This document shows, piece by piece, positions 46,501 to 55,886 of a stretch of DNA of 64,000 nt (the first letter of the stretch is position 1; each line of letters begins with the position of its first letter). The position numbers and the translations under genes were made by a program. Below the pieces are notes generated by a model. It ran no database searches, was not told the origin of the DNA, and saw nothing but the letters and a program-made list of their open reading frames with translations. The stretch lies in assembly GCF_004359215.1 (NCBI RefSeq), contig NC_090610.1:13645296-13709295 (forward strand). Reading direction: 5' to 3'. The DNA comes from Bremia lactucae (lineage: Eukaryota; Oomycota; Peronosporomycetes; Peronosporales; Peronosporaceae).

Positions 46501-48441
46501 CTGCTATCACTGCGGTCGTCGTCGACAATTGTACGCTTCTTAGAGCCAACGACAGCCACTTCGTTTGGATGATTCTGCTCGCTAACGTTAACTTTGCTGA
46601 CTTTAACCGGTGAATCCGTTTCTGAGCTTTTCAAAGCGCTAAAATTCTTGTTTAAACCCATATACACCTTGCCGCCCTCGGCACATAAGCTTAATCCCTC
46701 CTTCAAAGTCGACAGAGATCGAGGTGATGCGATGGCAGTGGCAAATTTTGACACCTGTCCTTTTAATTCATTTTTGTGTTTAATATCAAGCGCCTGGCCG
46801 AACTCATCAAACTGAGTTTCGCCGGCATGAGGCTGTCCAACCTGAGCACTTTTTTTTTCTTCTTTTAACGGTATCCCTGACAAGACAATCTTCTTTGTTT
46901 CGACTTGACTTGTAGAACGACTTGGTGCATCATGTGATAAGTCTTCTCTGATAAAAACCACGCTCTTACGGCTACAGATATAGCCATCTATAGGCTCTTT
47001 GTATTGTACCTTTACAGAATCGGCTGCCGCTGAATCAGTTTCCGTTTTTGATTTTTCGCGCAGAAGAACACCATTTTCTCTCGTTGACTCTAGGTAGCTT
47101 GCTATTGGTGCATCCTTCGTTGTCTTGCCTTCGTTTACTTTATCAGCAAAAAACACAGATTTGACAGATATTGGAAGCGGTGGCGCCAACGAATTATGTT
47201 CTGTGTCAAAGTCAATAGATAATCGAATTCTTTTTCCACTTGCAAATTCCACTGAATAAGACGATTTGCTAGTTACACAATTCATATATCGCTAGTTAAA
47301 ATTATAGAACTCCAAGAATTTTAATTGATGGAGTCATACCGTTCCTTGAGCTGCCATTGAGGCTTGTCTTCGGCATAAATCCAACATCCGTCATTGAAAT
47401 ACCAGTACGATACACCTTCGTCGTCTATTCCAATCTCGCCAGCTCGCTTCTCATAAAATAAATTGTGAGAATGCTGCAAATAAAACTTCATCCAAAAAGT
47501 TTTATGCTAACCAAATGTTCAATTGCGTCGTTATCGTTGTCTTTTTGCAACATGGCGATATGCTTATGGATTTCGGCACAAGTGTCAAGTTTCCAGTGGC
47601 ATAATGCATGGAGAATTTTCACCTGCCACCTCATTATTTCATCAGTACTTCATTATAAAAAAGTACTCCGATTACCCTTTCTAGCACCGTAAGCTCTGCA
47701 TAAGTTACGCCTCCACCCATAGGGTTTGCTGAAAAAACTTTACGCCAATTGTCCTGTAGTTTACGAGCCAGCGTTTTTTTCCAGTCTTGCATCCTGTCAA
47801 TCGACTCCAAAATCATTAGTACGTCCATTGTTCATCTCAGCAAGAAGAGTGCATTCACATTTTCTCCATTTTAGCGGTCGAGTGTTCACGCGCCAGCTTA
47901 AAGTGTAACTCGGCGAGCAACTCGACCTAATCGATCAACGACATGTCAAAACAATCATCAAGATGTAACTGAGATGCTGCATTAAGCTTGTCAACTCACA
48001 TGAGTCGCATCACCGTTGGATGCGCCCAAAATGGCTTCTTGGAGTTCCTTAGTCAGTATATACGAGCATTACACAATCGATGAGCACTGGAGACAACGTG
48101 TGAAAACCTAGTCACTTGCATACAAATCCCAAGTCTACAGGGTGCGAGGGCATTGCAGAGACGCAGAAGCATCAGTAAGCTTCATGTCTCCCTGCCCCTT
48201 TCAAGACCCGGAATTTGCCTCGAAAGCTTATGATACGCAAGAATCGTGGGATTTTCAACTAAATCCTTACCGTTCGTGAAAAACTTGGCAGGCGCAGCGG
48301 TTGGCGGAAGGTAGTGCAGAACGAACATATCTGTGATAGTTCCACCACTTGATCTAAATTGGTGTCTATTTGAGCTCCAACATTTTTCTCCATTGGCTTC
48401 GGATTCTCATCCGAGAAGCCGCAGGATAAGCTGTTTGACAT
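43501..48441 (-). CDS. DDT-PHD-bromodomain chromatin protein (CECR2/RSF1/BPTF-like accessory subunit)
   Basis: Twelve predicted exons (-): 48271-48441, 48000-48047, 47859-47926, 47676-47793, 47512-47622, 47340-47473, 45342-47268, 45161-45273, 45006-45108, 44867-44935, 44688-44822, 43501-44607. All introns are GT-AG and phases agree, giving 1367 residues. Order: DDT/WHIM-type module (about 35-216; SFCTTFRQPLRLPSFS, LHALCHWKLDTCAEI, GVSYWYFNDGCWIYAED), a long disordered stretch, a PHD-like finger (about 594-625, CESCKKC ... WRCFEC), a Ser/Lys/His-rich part, a bromodomain (about 935-1030; PNYLSIITQPIDLGTI, VWKNCRLFNAPDT) and a Ser/Pro-rich acidic tail. Such proteins pair with ISWI ATPases and read acetylated or methylated histones. 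The 38-nt intron at 47474-47511 is unusually short, so that junction is the least sure. Confidence 0.85.
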
Positions 48442-48573
48442 GGCGCCAGTATGTTAACAGAAATTTTAGTCAAATGTCGAGGAGATACTGCATAACTGTA
48501 CTATGTCATAAATTATTTTGTAGAGGGTTGAGGATGTTCACAAAGTCAATGTATCATTACGTAACGATCATGC

Positions 48574-50151
48574 TTAGATGCTAATGTCATCGACGTTTTC
48601 TATCTCGAGCAGCTTGGCATGTTTTTCAAGAATAGGAGTAATCTCCTCGCTAATAAACTCCGTAACCTGTTGCGGACAGCGCCCGACAAAAAGCATCGGG
48701 TCCAACAGCGTGTCGATGTGTCCGTGCACGGCTGTAAACAGCGGGTCGGCGGCTATGCGCACTAATAGGTCATTAGCGGCGCCATCCACCTTAACCCGCT
48801 TACCTGCCTCCATCGAGTGTGTGCGGATAGCCTCGTGAAGCTCCTGGCGATCTCCACCAGCCTTAACGCAGGCCATCAGGATATTTTCTGTGGCCATAAA
48901 TGGCAATTCGGCTCTAATATGCGCCTTAATCACGTTTGGCCACACCTGCAGACCATCTGCTACGTTAATAATCAAATTTAGAATCACGTCCGTAGCAAGG
49001 AAAGACTCTGGTAGCACCATACGACTATTCGAGAGTTGATATATGATCGTCAGCTCGCTGAATATTCAGCAGTGAAACCATATAATTACCCACCGATTGG
49101 CTGAGTCATCGAGCGTTCGCTCGAACCACTGAGCTGCATGCGTTTGTGCACCATTGTCTGTCAATGAGATCACATAACGCGCCAAACTGCATATACGCTC
49201 CGAGCGCATGGGGTTACGCTTGTAAGCCATAGCTGAAGAGCCAATTTGATCTTTTTCGAACGGCTCCTCGATCTCCTTCATATTGGCAAGGAGACGGATA
49301 TCACCGGCCATTTTATATGCTGACTGGGAAATACCCGACAATATTGACAGCACGAAAAAGTCGATCTTGCGCGTGTATGTCTGGCCAGACATCGGAATAA
49401 CCTTTTTAAAGCCTAACTTTTTGGCAACCAGCTTGTTCAATTTCTTAACCTGTCAAAATAAATTGGCGTTTAATTGCGTCAACGTCTCCAGCACATTACA
49501 ATATGCAACAATCACCTTTTCATGGTCACCCTCGAACAGGTCGAGGAAACTGGCTTGAGTGCCGGTCGTTCCCTTTACACCACGCAAGGGAAGGTTTTCA
49601 ATCTGCTCGCTGAGATGCATGAAGTCGAGCCAAAAGTCTTGCAGCCACAGACAAGCGCGCTTACCTACAGTCACGAGTTGTGCCGGCTGGAAATGAGTAA
49701 AGCCCAAAGTGGGTAAATCTTTGTACTTCACAGCAAACTTTGCTAGCACATGAATAGCTTTAATCATCTTCCGCTGTAAAAGCTGCAGGCCCTGCTTTAT
49801 CTGAATAATATCGGCATTGTCGCCTACGTAGCAACTAGTAGCGCCAAGGTGAATGATAGGCATCGCCATAGGTGCTTTCTTGCCAAAAGCGTGCACGTGA
49901 GCCATAACGTCGTGTCGGAATACTTTTTCCATATCATCAGCGTACTCGTAGTCAATGTCCGTAAGATGGGCGGCCATTGCGTCGAGTTGCTCCTGCGTTA
50001 TGTCCAACCCCAACTCCTTTTCGGATGCGGCGAGCGCTAACCATAGCTGACGCCACGTTGAGAATTTCCGGTCGGGAGACCAGATTTTGCTCATCTCCAC
50101 TGTGGCGTAGCGATTCACGAGCGGGTGCTCATAACGTTCGTGTTTCGCCAT
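48574..50151 (-). CDS. ADSL: Adenylosuccinate lyase
   Basis: Predicted exons (-) are 49516-50151, 49094-49449 and 48574-49024 (introns 66 and 69 nt), giving 480 residues, the usual length of the eukaryotic enzyme. It cleaves adenylosuccinate to AMP and fumarate and also SAICAR to AICAR in purine synthesis. Family landmarks: [11 protein letters not shown] (79-89), [10 protein letters not shown] (105-114), [17 protein letters not shown] with the catalytic-region His, and the fumarate-lyase signature [10 protein letters not shown] (283-292; many homologues have Pro where this has the second Ala). [13 protein letters not shown] follows across the second intron. It is probably active and cytosolic. 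It lies 132 bp upstream of the bromodomain gene's start on the same strand. Confidence 0.95.
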
Positions 50152-50423
50152 TACAAACTAGTATTGGGATTATGGCTTCGTATTTGTTGGCTGACACAAG
50201 AGGTTAAATGAGAAAATCAGTGGTTAGATGTGTTTTTTAAGTGAGGAATTTTATCTTAAGCTTTGTTTACTATTTCCAAAATTCACAGGGCACTTTCAAA
50301 TTGTTTTAATCACACCAATATCGGAATTTTTACCTTTCGTCTTGCGCCATCGGGTAGGTAGTAAATCGGGCTGATAGCCTACGAAGTTCTCGTCGTAGCA
50401 TGAAAGAAGCAGACAAAGGTCCA
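50152..50423. promoter_or_regulatory. Upstream region of ADSL
   Basis: There are 272 bp between the ADSL start codon and the F-type LTR at 50424. The ADSL promoter must lie here unless it uses LTR sequence. No motif is clear enough to name. Confidence 0.35.
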
Positions 50424-50736
50424 TGGAACGGGGTATATCGTTACATAAATATTATTTCCTATAAGAAAAATAATAAATATTATATTCTATGAGAGGAAAT
50501 AATATTGAGAAGTACAAAAATGCTATCTTTATTAGTTTTGACTTAATGGTTCCAGTTTTACAAAATTTGGTAATATTGACGCAATAAGACATTTGTTCTA
50601 TTGATTGGTTGTTTTAAGTTTGAATTAACCCCGCCAATCGTCACAACACACGATTGTGCGGTGCGCAAGTAGGCGCCATACATAATTAGTTATAAATTTA
50701 ATAAAGTCAGTAGATTGAAGATCGTTACGTAAGAAC
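50424..50736 (+). repeat. F-type LTR, left part, split by the Copia insertion
   Basis: It starts TGGAACGGGG and runs through the conserved GATTGTGCGGTGCGCAAG block to GATCGTTACGTAAGAAC. The rest continues at 55846 after the Copia element. It is homologous to 32554-32926. Confidence 0.65.
50732..50736. other. Target-site duplication of the Copia element, left copy
   Basis: AGAAC at 50732-50736 is repeated as AGAAC at 55846-55850, directly outside both LTRs. Copia integrases make 5-bp duplications. Confidence 0.85.
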
Positions 50737-50950
50737 TGTAGAAAACGAGGATGGCCTGTGCACTAAGGAGAAACTTGGAGAGTAAGAATATATGTATTGC
50801 TTGATCGTGGCGCTCGCGCCCGATCTTACTTTGCCTTGTTGTCTTTGGTTCTCATGCGTCCGTTCCCAGTAGTCGACCGGTTTCGCAACTGCCCATGTGA
50901 CTGCTCCCAAGGGTCGTCCTGCACGCGACTGTTCACATCAGTTTCCAACA
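50737..50950 (-). repeat. 3' LTR of the Copia element
   Basis: 214 bp, paired with 55632-55845. Reading on minus it starts TGTTGGAAAC and ends TTTTCTACA. Confidence 0.9.
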
Positions 50951-50994
50951 CTCCTTCCCGAATCATGGGAGAGTCAGACCACAGTAGTACTTAC

Positions 50995-52485
50995 CTACTT
51001 TAGACCCACCTTTAAACGCAGTTCAAGCACCCGCGGAGCTGGCAACGCCTTCGTCAGCAGATCAGCTAGCATGTCGTGTGACTTTACGAAACTTGGCTTG
51101 ATAACACCTTTCGTAGCATAATCTCGCAGAAACTTGAGCTTCACGTCCACATGCTTGGCGCTTGCCGAGCTGGCCTCGTTTTCGATTTGTTTCATAGCCG
51201 CTTAATTATCCATAGCTAGTACAATCGGTGTCTTGACTTGCAGACCGAGCTCGGAAATAGCTCCTTCAATTCTAGCGCCTCTTGACCTGCAGCTGCAGCA
51301 ACAAACTCTGCCTCTGCAGTCGAGACGGCAACCGCAGACTGTTTTTTGCAGTGCCATTTGATAGTTGCTCCATTAACCATGGTAACAGCCGCACTCACAG
51401 ACTTGCGATCCTTGCGATCACCAGCGAAGTCTGCATCCGTGTAGCAGCTGACGCGAACTGGGATCATCATTCCTTCATCCGCGCGAAGGTGTAGCTTAAG
51501 GTCTCGAGTGCCAATTAAGTACCGACCAAATCGTTTGGCTAATTTCCAGTATTGTAGCGTCGGTGCATGGCATTGTCGTGTGGCCATATGCACCGCAAAG
51601 CCGATATCAGGTCTGCTGCACCGAGCCACCCAAAGAAGACTTCCGACCAACTGGAACTCCCTTATGCTCGGTAGCCCGTCCACACCACCCGAGGTCACCG
51701 GTAGCGTTACTTCTCCTTTCAAATCAGGCTGTTCCTCTCCGATTGCCGACCGTACTGCATTGCGTTTTCGAGACCAAAACGTGTAATCATGTCGCCGATC
51801 GTGCTTGCTTGATTTAGCATATAGCCTGCTCCTTCTGGCTAGACTTGCATACTGAGGAACTTGGGTGCCTCCCCACAGATCGTGTGGATGAATCATTCGC
51901 TGGGGTGTGCATCCCAGCGAATGATTCATCCACACGATCTGTGCTTGTCGCAGTGACAAGCAAATCGTCGACGTATGTACCAATAACTGTAGTTCCTCCA
52001 GTATCCACTTTGTAGAATATACAAGTATCCGTGATGCATTGGACGAATCCAAGTTCGAGGAGAGTCTTTCTGAGAAGTTGGTGCCAAAGACGCCCAGCTT
52101 GCTTAAGCCCATACAAGCTTCTTTTAAGACGCAACGATAGCTCTTTCACGCTTGTAACTCCCAGAGTTTGCAACAACTCCGCCGGTATCTTCATGCCATC
52201 GGGGATATAAAGCTGAATATCGTACTCGTCTTCAGTCATCGCTTTGACGTAGGCCGCCGGGACATCCCCGTGCCTAGCGCGCACACCCCAAATCATCGAT
52301 AGCATTAAAATCACTCTGATGTTGCCGATTTCCATCACTGCAGCAAATGTGAGAATATAATCAATCCCGAGCAGTTGCTCGTTTCCACACGCGACGAGGC
52401 GCGCTTTAACTCTCAACCTGCCCGTCGCCACGTCGCTTCGTCTTGTACACTCACTTCGTGTGAAGTCGCTTGGCGTCAGGATCAC
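50995..52485 (-). pseudogene. Reverse transcriptase / RNase H of the Copia element, broken
   Basis: The frame 51814-52485 has VKARLVACGNEQ, DVPAAYVKA, RLKRSLYGLKQAGRLWHQLL and the catalytic GTYVDDLLV (about 51964-51975). Frames 51216-52112 and 50995-51195 hold SLLWVARCSRPDIGFAVH, YTDADFAGDRKDRKS and the Copia end signature MLADLLTKALP. A perfect 31-bp inverted repeat (51874-51943) sits just after the catalytic motif and has replaced or displaced normal coding sequence. Confidence 0.85.
51874..51943. repeat. Perfect 31-bp inverted repeat with 8-nt loop
   Basis: The arms 51874-51904 and 51913-51943 are exact reverse complements and the loop is GTGTGCAT. It lies within the Copia reverse transcriptase. 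Confidence 0.95.
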
Positions 52486-52585
52486 ACTTGATTATTGTCC
52501 ATGTTTCATTTTTTTCAAGTGACCTCAGCTCTTCAACTTCCGCTTGCGCCCAGAGGTCACTGTGGGGGCTGCGCCGGGCCTCCCT

Positions 52586-53950
52586 TTAGGATTTCGGATC
52601 AGGCCCGTGACCAACAGATGGTACGATGGGTGTATCCGTTAACACTGCCAACACCATCATATGAGGCTCACCTTCAGGGACCAAATTTCCTTGATATTCG
52701 TCTGCCTCAAGCTGTCGACGCGACTTCTTCTTGCTCCGCATAGATCTTCTGATGCTAGAGCTATTAGCACTCTTCGTGTCGATTCGCGCGTTTCGCGAAC
52801 GATCCCTATTCCCGTTAGAAATTTCTCCACCCTCTCGAGTAAGATGATCGCACGTCAGGACAGGATCATGGCTATTTTTCGTTTGAAATGATCTCGGCAT
52901 CGCTTTCCGTTTTGAGCGCTTGACGTACTTGTTCGTTCGCAGCAGCACCCAGCGTCTCGATTGCGCTGATGTGGCGCGTCTTATCACCTTCCGATCGCTG
53001 GCTAGCAAGACTTTGTAGCCTTTAGTCTCGTCATTTTTACCAATGGTGTAACCTCTCACCGCACGCCGCTCAAAGTTTTTCTTCTTTGGATCTCTAAAGA
53101 CCATACAAGTCGACCCAAATATCACGATCCCAGTTAAGTCAGGAACTTGTCCGGTCAGAAGCTCGAGGGGTGAAGCCCTGTTTGCGTTTGCACGAGTTGG
53201 ACTGCGGTTTAAAATGTACGCGGCGTAGTCTGCAGCATCGCTCCAAAACGTGAGGGCATCCCGAGCCGAAAAGCATGCATCGAACCATATTCATGATGGT
53301 TCAATGGATACGCTCAGCTTTCTCGTTGCTTGCTTGAGTCGCGGCTTCGCTCACCTGACGAGTTACTCCTTGTTGCTTACATAGCAGGTCCACGTTTGCA
53401 TATTCACCTCCTCCATCCGTACGTAGGACATGTACGCGACATCCGAAACGCTTCTCAAAGAAAACGAGAAAGTGTTCGAACTTTTTCGCAGCTTGGTCTT
53501 TTGTTTTGCCCGCGAATACACGCACGTAATTCGTTGTGGTCCACGAAATTTACCAAATAACGGTTGCCATGTCGATCAAGCGGCGTGATCGGCCCTTTCA
53601 GGTCACTGCCAATGACACCTCCCACGCGATCTATTGGCGAGTTTTTTCCTGAATCCTTCATGGACTGGCGGGACTTGGTTGCCTTTCCCTCGGCGCAGAT
53701 CTGACAGTTCACACGCGTGAGGTCCGTAAGCTTGATTCCCGACTCGGCTCACGGGCCATTCGCTCGACGGTGTCGAAAGATAAGTGGCCAAAACGAACGT
53801 GAAAGTCCATCAGGGAGCCGTCTTGAACTTCCGATGAACGTGGTTCCCTGACAATTGCGCTCATTAACATGTCTTGAAAAGACTTAGATGGGAGGTTACG
53901 ACAGCGAAGATCTGCCACCAGCACGTTCGACTCTAGTTTGAGGTGAAAAA
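52586..53950 (-). pseudogene. Integrase of the Copia element, broken
   Basis: Frames 53709-53954, 53603-53791, 53455-53712, 53301-53525 and 52586-53125 give the region before integrase (HVRFGHLSFDTVERMA), the zinc-binding part (CQICAEGKATKSRQ), the core (GSDLKGPITPLDRHGNRYLV, TDGGGEYANVDLLCKQQG, SNEKAER) and the post-core segment (RRAVRGYTIGKNDETKGYKV). At least three frame breaks are present. Confidence 0.8.
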
Positions 53951-54177
53951 CCACCTATGACGGTATGCCCTTTGTAATAACCATGCCTCTGTGACGCGAT
54001 TCGATGCGACATCCTTGCTGAGCTAAAAGTCCAAATGATATTAAATTCCGCGACAGAAGAGGCGCGAAGTATACAGTACTCAGCTGAAGTTCAAACTCCT
54101 TCCCTTCGGCGATTCCAGCACGAGTAACAGTCCCTTTCTTCGTAACCTGAAGTCGTTCGCCGTTTGGGAGGCAGCCA

Positions 54178-54270
54178 GTTCGGTTCATCACAGTCCACAG
54201 CATTTTCAAGCATCGAGACAGCCGGTTCGGTTCATCACAGTCCACAGCGTTTTCAAGCATCGAGACATCT
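54178..54270 (-). repeat. 47-bp tandem duplication in the Copia protease
   Basis: Two adjacent copies share GGTTCATCACAGTCCACAGC and TTTTCAAGCATCGAGACA with a spacing of 47 bp. The duplication shifts the frame of the second copy, yet the frame stays open through it and continues with normal protease sequence. Confidence 0.85.
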
Positions 54271-55103
54271 CGAACCAAATGTTTGCTTGCACCTCTATCT
54301 ACGATCCAGTGATCCATGTCCACACCGTCTCCGTGAGCTGCAAGCGCCCATCTAGTCTTGTCACCGACCATTGTACTGTCCATCTTCTTCTTCGATTTGC
54401 ACTCCCTGGCTATGTGACCGGGTTTGCCACACGTGAAACATTTTCTTGATTTGCCAACTGCATTTACGACGCCCTTGGCGACACTTCTCATTGGACGGTC
54501 GTCATCTTCAATCTCTTGCGCCCATGCTACAAGCTCTTGTGCACGGTGAAGATAGTCCGTGCGACTTGGATCATATCGACCCATGATCGCAACTTTCATG
54601 TGTGGCGCAGCATACTTCACGACGCTTTCCAGTACAAGTTTTTCGCTGGTTTCACTTGCGTTCATGAGTGCCGTGAGATACAACAAGTGTTCGGTCCACG
54701 ACCGCGAACTGTCCTTTTTTGCCTCGTAAAGGCGAACAGCTTGATGATGGGAGATATTCACCTTGAAAGCAAGCCATAGCTGCTCGAGCAGGTACGCGAT
54801 GCTTTGGTTAGGCGTCCACCATCCCTCTATGTGGGCTTGGTAATACTGCAAGGCCTTTCCTTCCAAATATTGCTGGAGTTTGTTTGCCTTTACTCGCTCG
54901 GTCCAACTGTATCCGCAGCCCATCTCAGCCATCTCGATGGCCTCAAGGGACAGTAGCGCCCGCTGGCGAAATCCAGTTCCTAGCCCTTTGTATTGCTCTA
55001 CTCCGCTAAATTTCCTATCATCACCTTTGAGTCTCGAGCGTTTGGAACGCGCTGACCACCAAGAGCCATGTGCTGCTGGTAAGTTTGAGCCTGATAAGCT
55101 GCT

Positions 55104-55185
55104 TGCGCTTGCGCTTGCGCTTGCGCTTGAGCTTGGGCTTGAGCTTGAGCTTGAGCTTGTGCTTGAGCTTGTGCTTGAACATGCA
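55104..55185 (-). repeat. Gln-Ala repeat tract in Copia gag
   Basis: About 13 copies of a 6-bp unit (GCTTGC/GCTTGA and similar on plus) encode a Gln-Ala dipeptide tract within gag (about residues 148-176). Synonymous variation between units argues against very recent expansion of the left half. Confidence 0.85.
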
Positions 55186-55619
55186 ATGGGGCTTGTCCCT
55201 GTGCCGCACCTTGATTAGCTCGCGCCTGTGCTTCGGCGCGCCGGTAAAAATTCCCAGCTCCAAACGGTCCCATGCCGGATAGCTCGTCGAGTTGCATTGG
55301 TGTGCGCCCTAGCGCACTGCCTTCACCGACCGCTCGGCGAAACACGCTTCCTGCAAATACTTCTTGAGCCATATTGTGCCCCTCCACTCGTCCCCCAGGC
55401 TGTGTTCGTTGAATGCGTGGTGAGACTGGCGAATCATTGGAAACGCTCACACTGGCTTGTTCAACTGTGTCCATACGGGTCTCTAACCGCGCAAGTGCTG
55501 TGAGCACGCGCTCCATATTAGACGGTGGCGTCTCTTCGTCAGCGCCGCTCCTTTCGCGAGCGACACCTCCGGTCGGGGGTGCTTGCACATCGCCGACAGA
55601 ATGCTCAGACCCGTCGTTT

Positions 55620-55631
55620 GGGCTCATAACC
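55620..55631 (-). other. Primer-binding site of the Copia element (initiator tRNA-Met half-molecule type)
   Basis: Directly after the 5' LTR the minus strand reads GGTTATGAGCCC. This is complementary to GGGCUCAUAACC, the anticodon stem-loop of initiator tRNA-Met in yeast and plants. Copia of Drosophila and Ty5 of yeast prime with a 5' half of this tRNA. The ATG in the site is the gag start codon. Confidence 0.75.
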
Positions 55632-55845
55632 TGTAGAAAACGAGGATGGCCTGTGCACTAAGGAGAAACATGGAGAGTAAGAATATATGTATTGCTTGAT
55701 CGCGGCGCTCGCGCCCGATCTTACTTTGCCCTGTTGTCTATGGTTCTCATGCGTCCGTTCCCAGTAGTCGACCGGTTTCGCAACTGCCCATGTGACTGCT
55801 CCCAAGAGTCGTCCTGCACACGACTGTTCACATCAGTTTCCAACA
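55632..55845 (-). repeat. 5' LTR of the Copia element
   Basis: 214 bp, followed on the outer side by the duplicated target AGAAC (55846-55850). Confidence 0.9.
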
Positions 55846-55886
55846 AGAACTTATATATTAATACCGTTTACTTTTTCTCTATTTTA
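55846..55886 (+). repeat. F-type LTR, right part, after the Copia insertion
   Basis: TTATATATTAATACCG and TACTTTTTCTCTATTTTAAAG continue the F sequence interrupted at 50736; the same end is found at about 32885-32926. Confidence 0.55.

Larger units (their letters stand above)
53955..55627 (-). pseudogene. Gag and protease of the Copia element
   Basis: Gag starts at the ATG at 55627, five bases inside the 5' LTR, in the frame 54998-55627. It continues with the UBN2-like gag core in 53955-54932 (LEGKALQYYQAHIEGWW, WTEHLLYLTALMNA), a CCHC knuckle CFTCGKPGHIAREC (about 54404-54446) and protease (HWIVDRGASKHLV at about 54280-54315, where the usual DSG reads DRG). A frame break near 54990 separates the two frames. 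The protease active-site change suggests loss of function. Confidence 0.85.
50737..55845 (-). mobile_element. Ty1/copia element with both LTRs and target duplication, coding frames broken
   Basis: LTRs of 214 bp lie at 50737-50950 and 55632-55845 (TGTAGAAAAC ... TCCAACA on plus); six differences were counted by eye (about 97% identity). The minus strand has gag, CCHC knuckle, protease, integrase, reverse transcriptase and RNase H in Copia order. The frames are broken in several places, so this copy cannot move by itself. A 5-bp AGAAC duplication shows a single simple insertion into an F-type LTR. Confidence 0.92.

Noticed and set aside
47634..47828. Start of the DDT-bromodomain gene at the ATG at 47828
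   Set aside because: That Met lies inside an intron of the better model. Upstream exons at 47859-47926, 48000-48047 and 48271-48441 complete the DDT module in phase.
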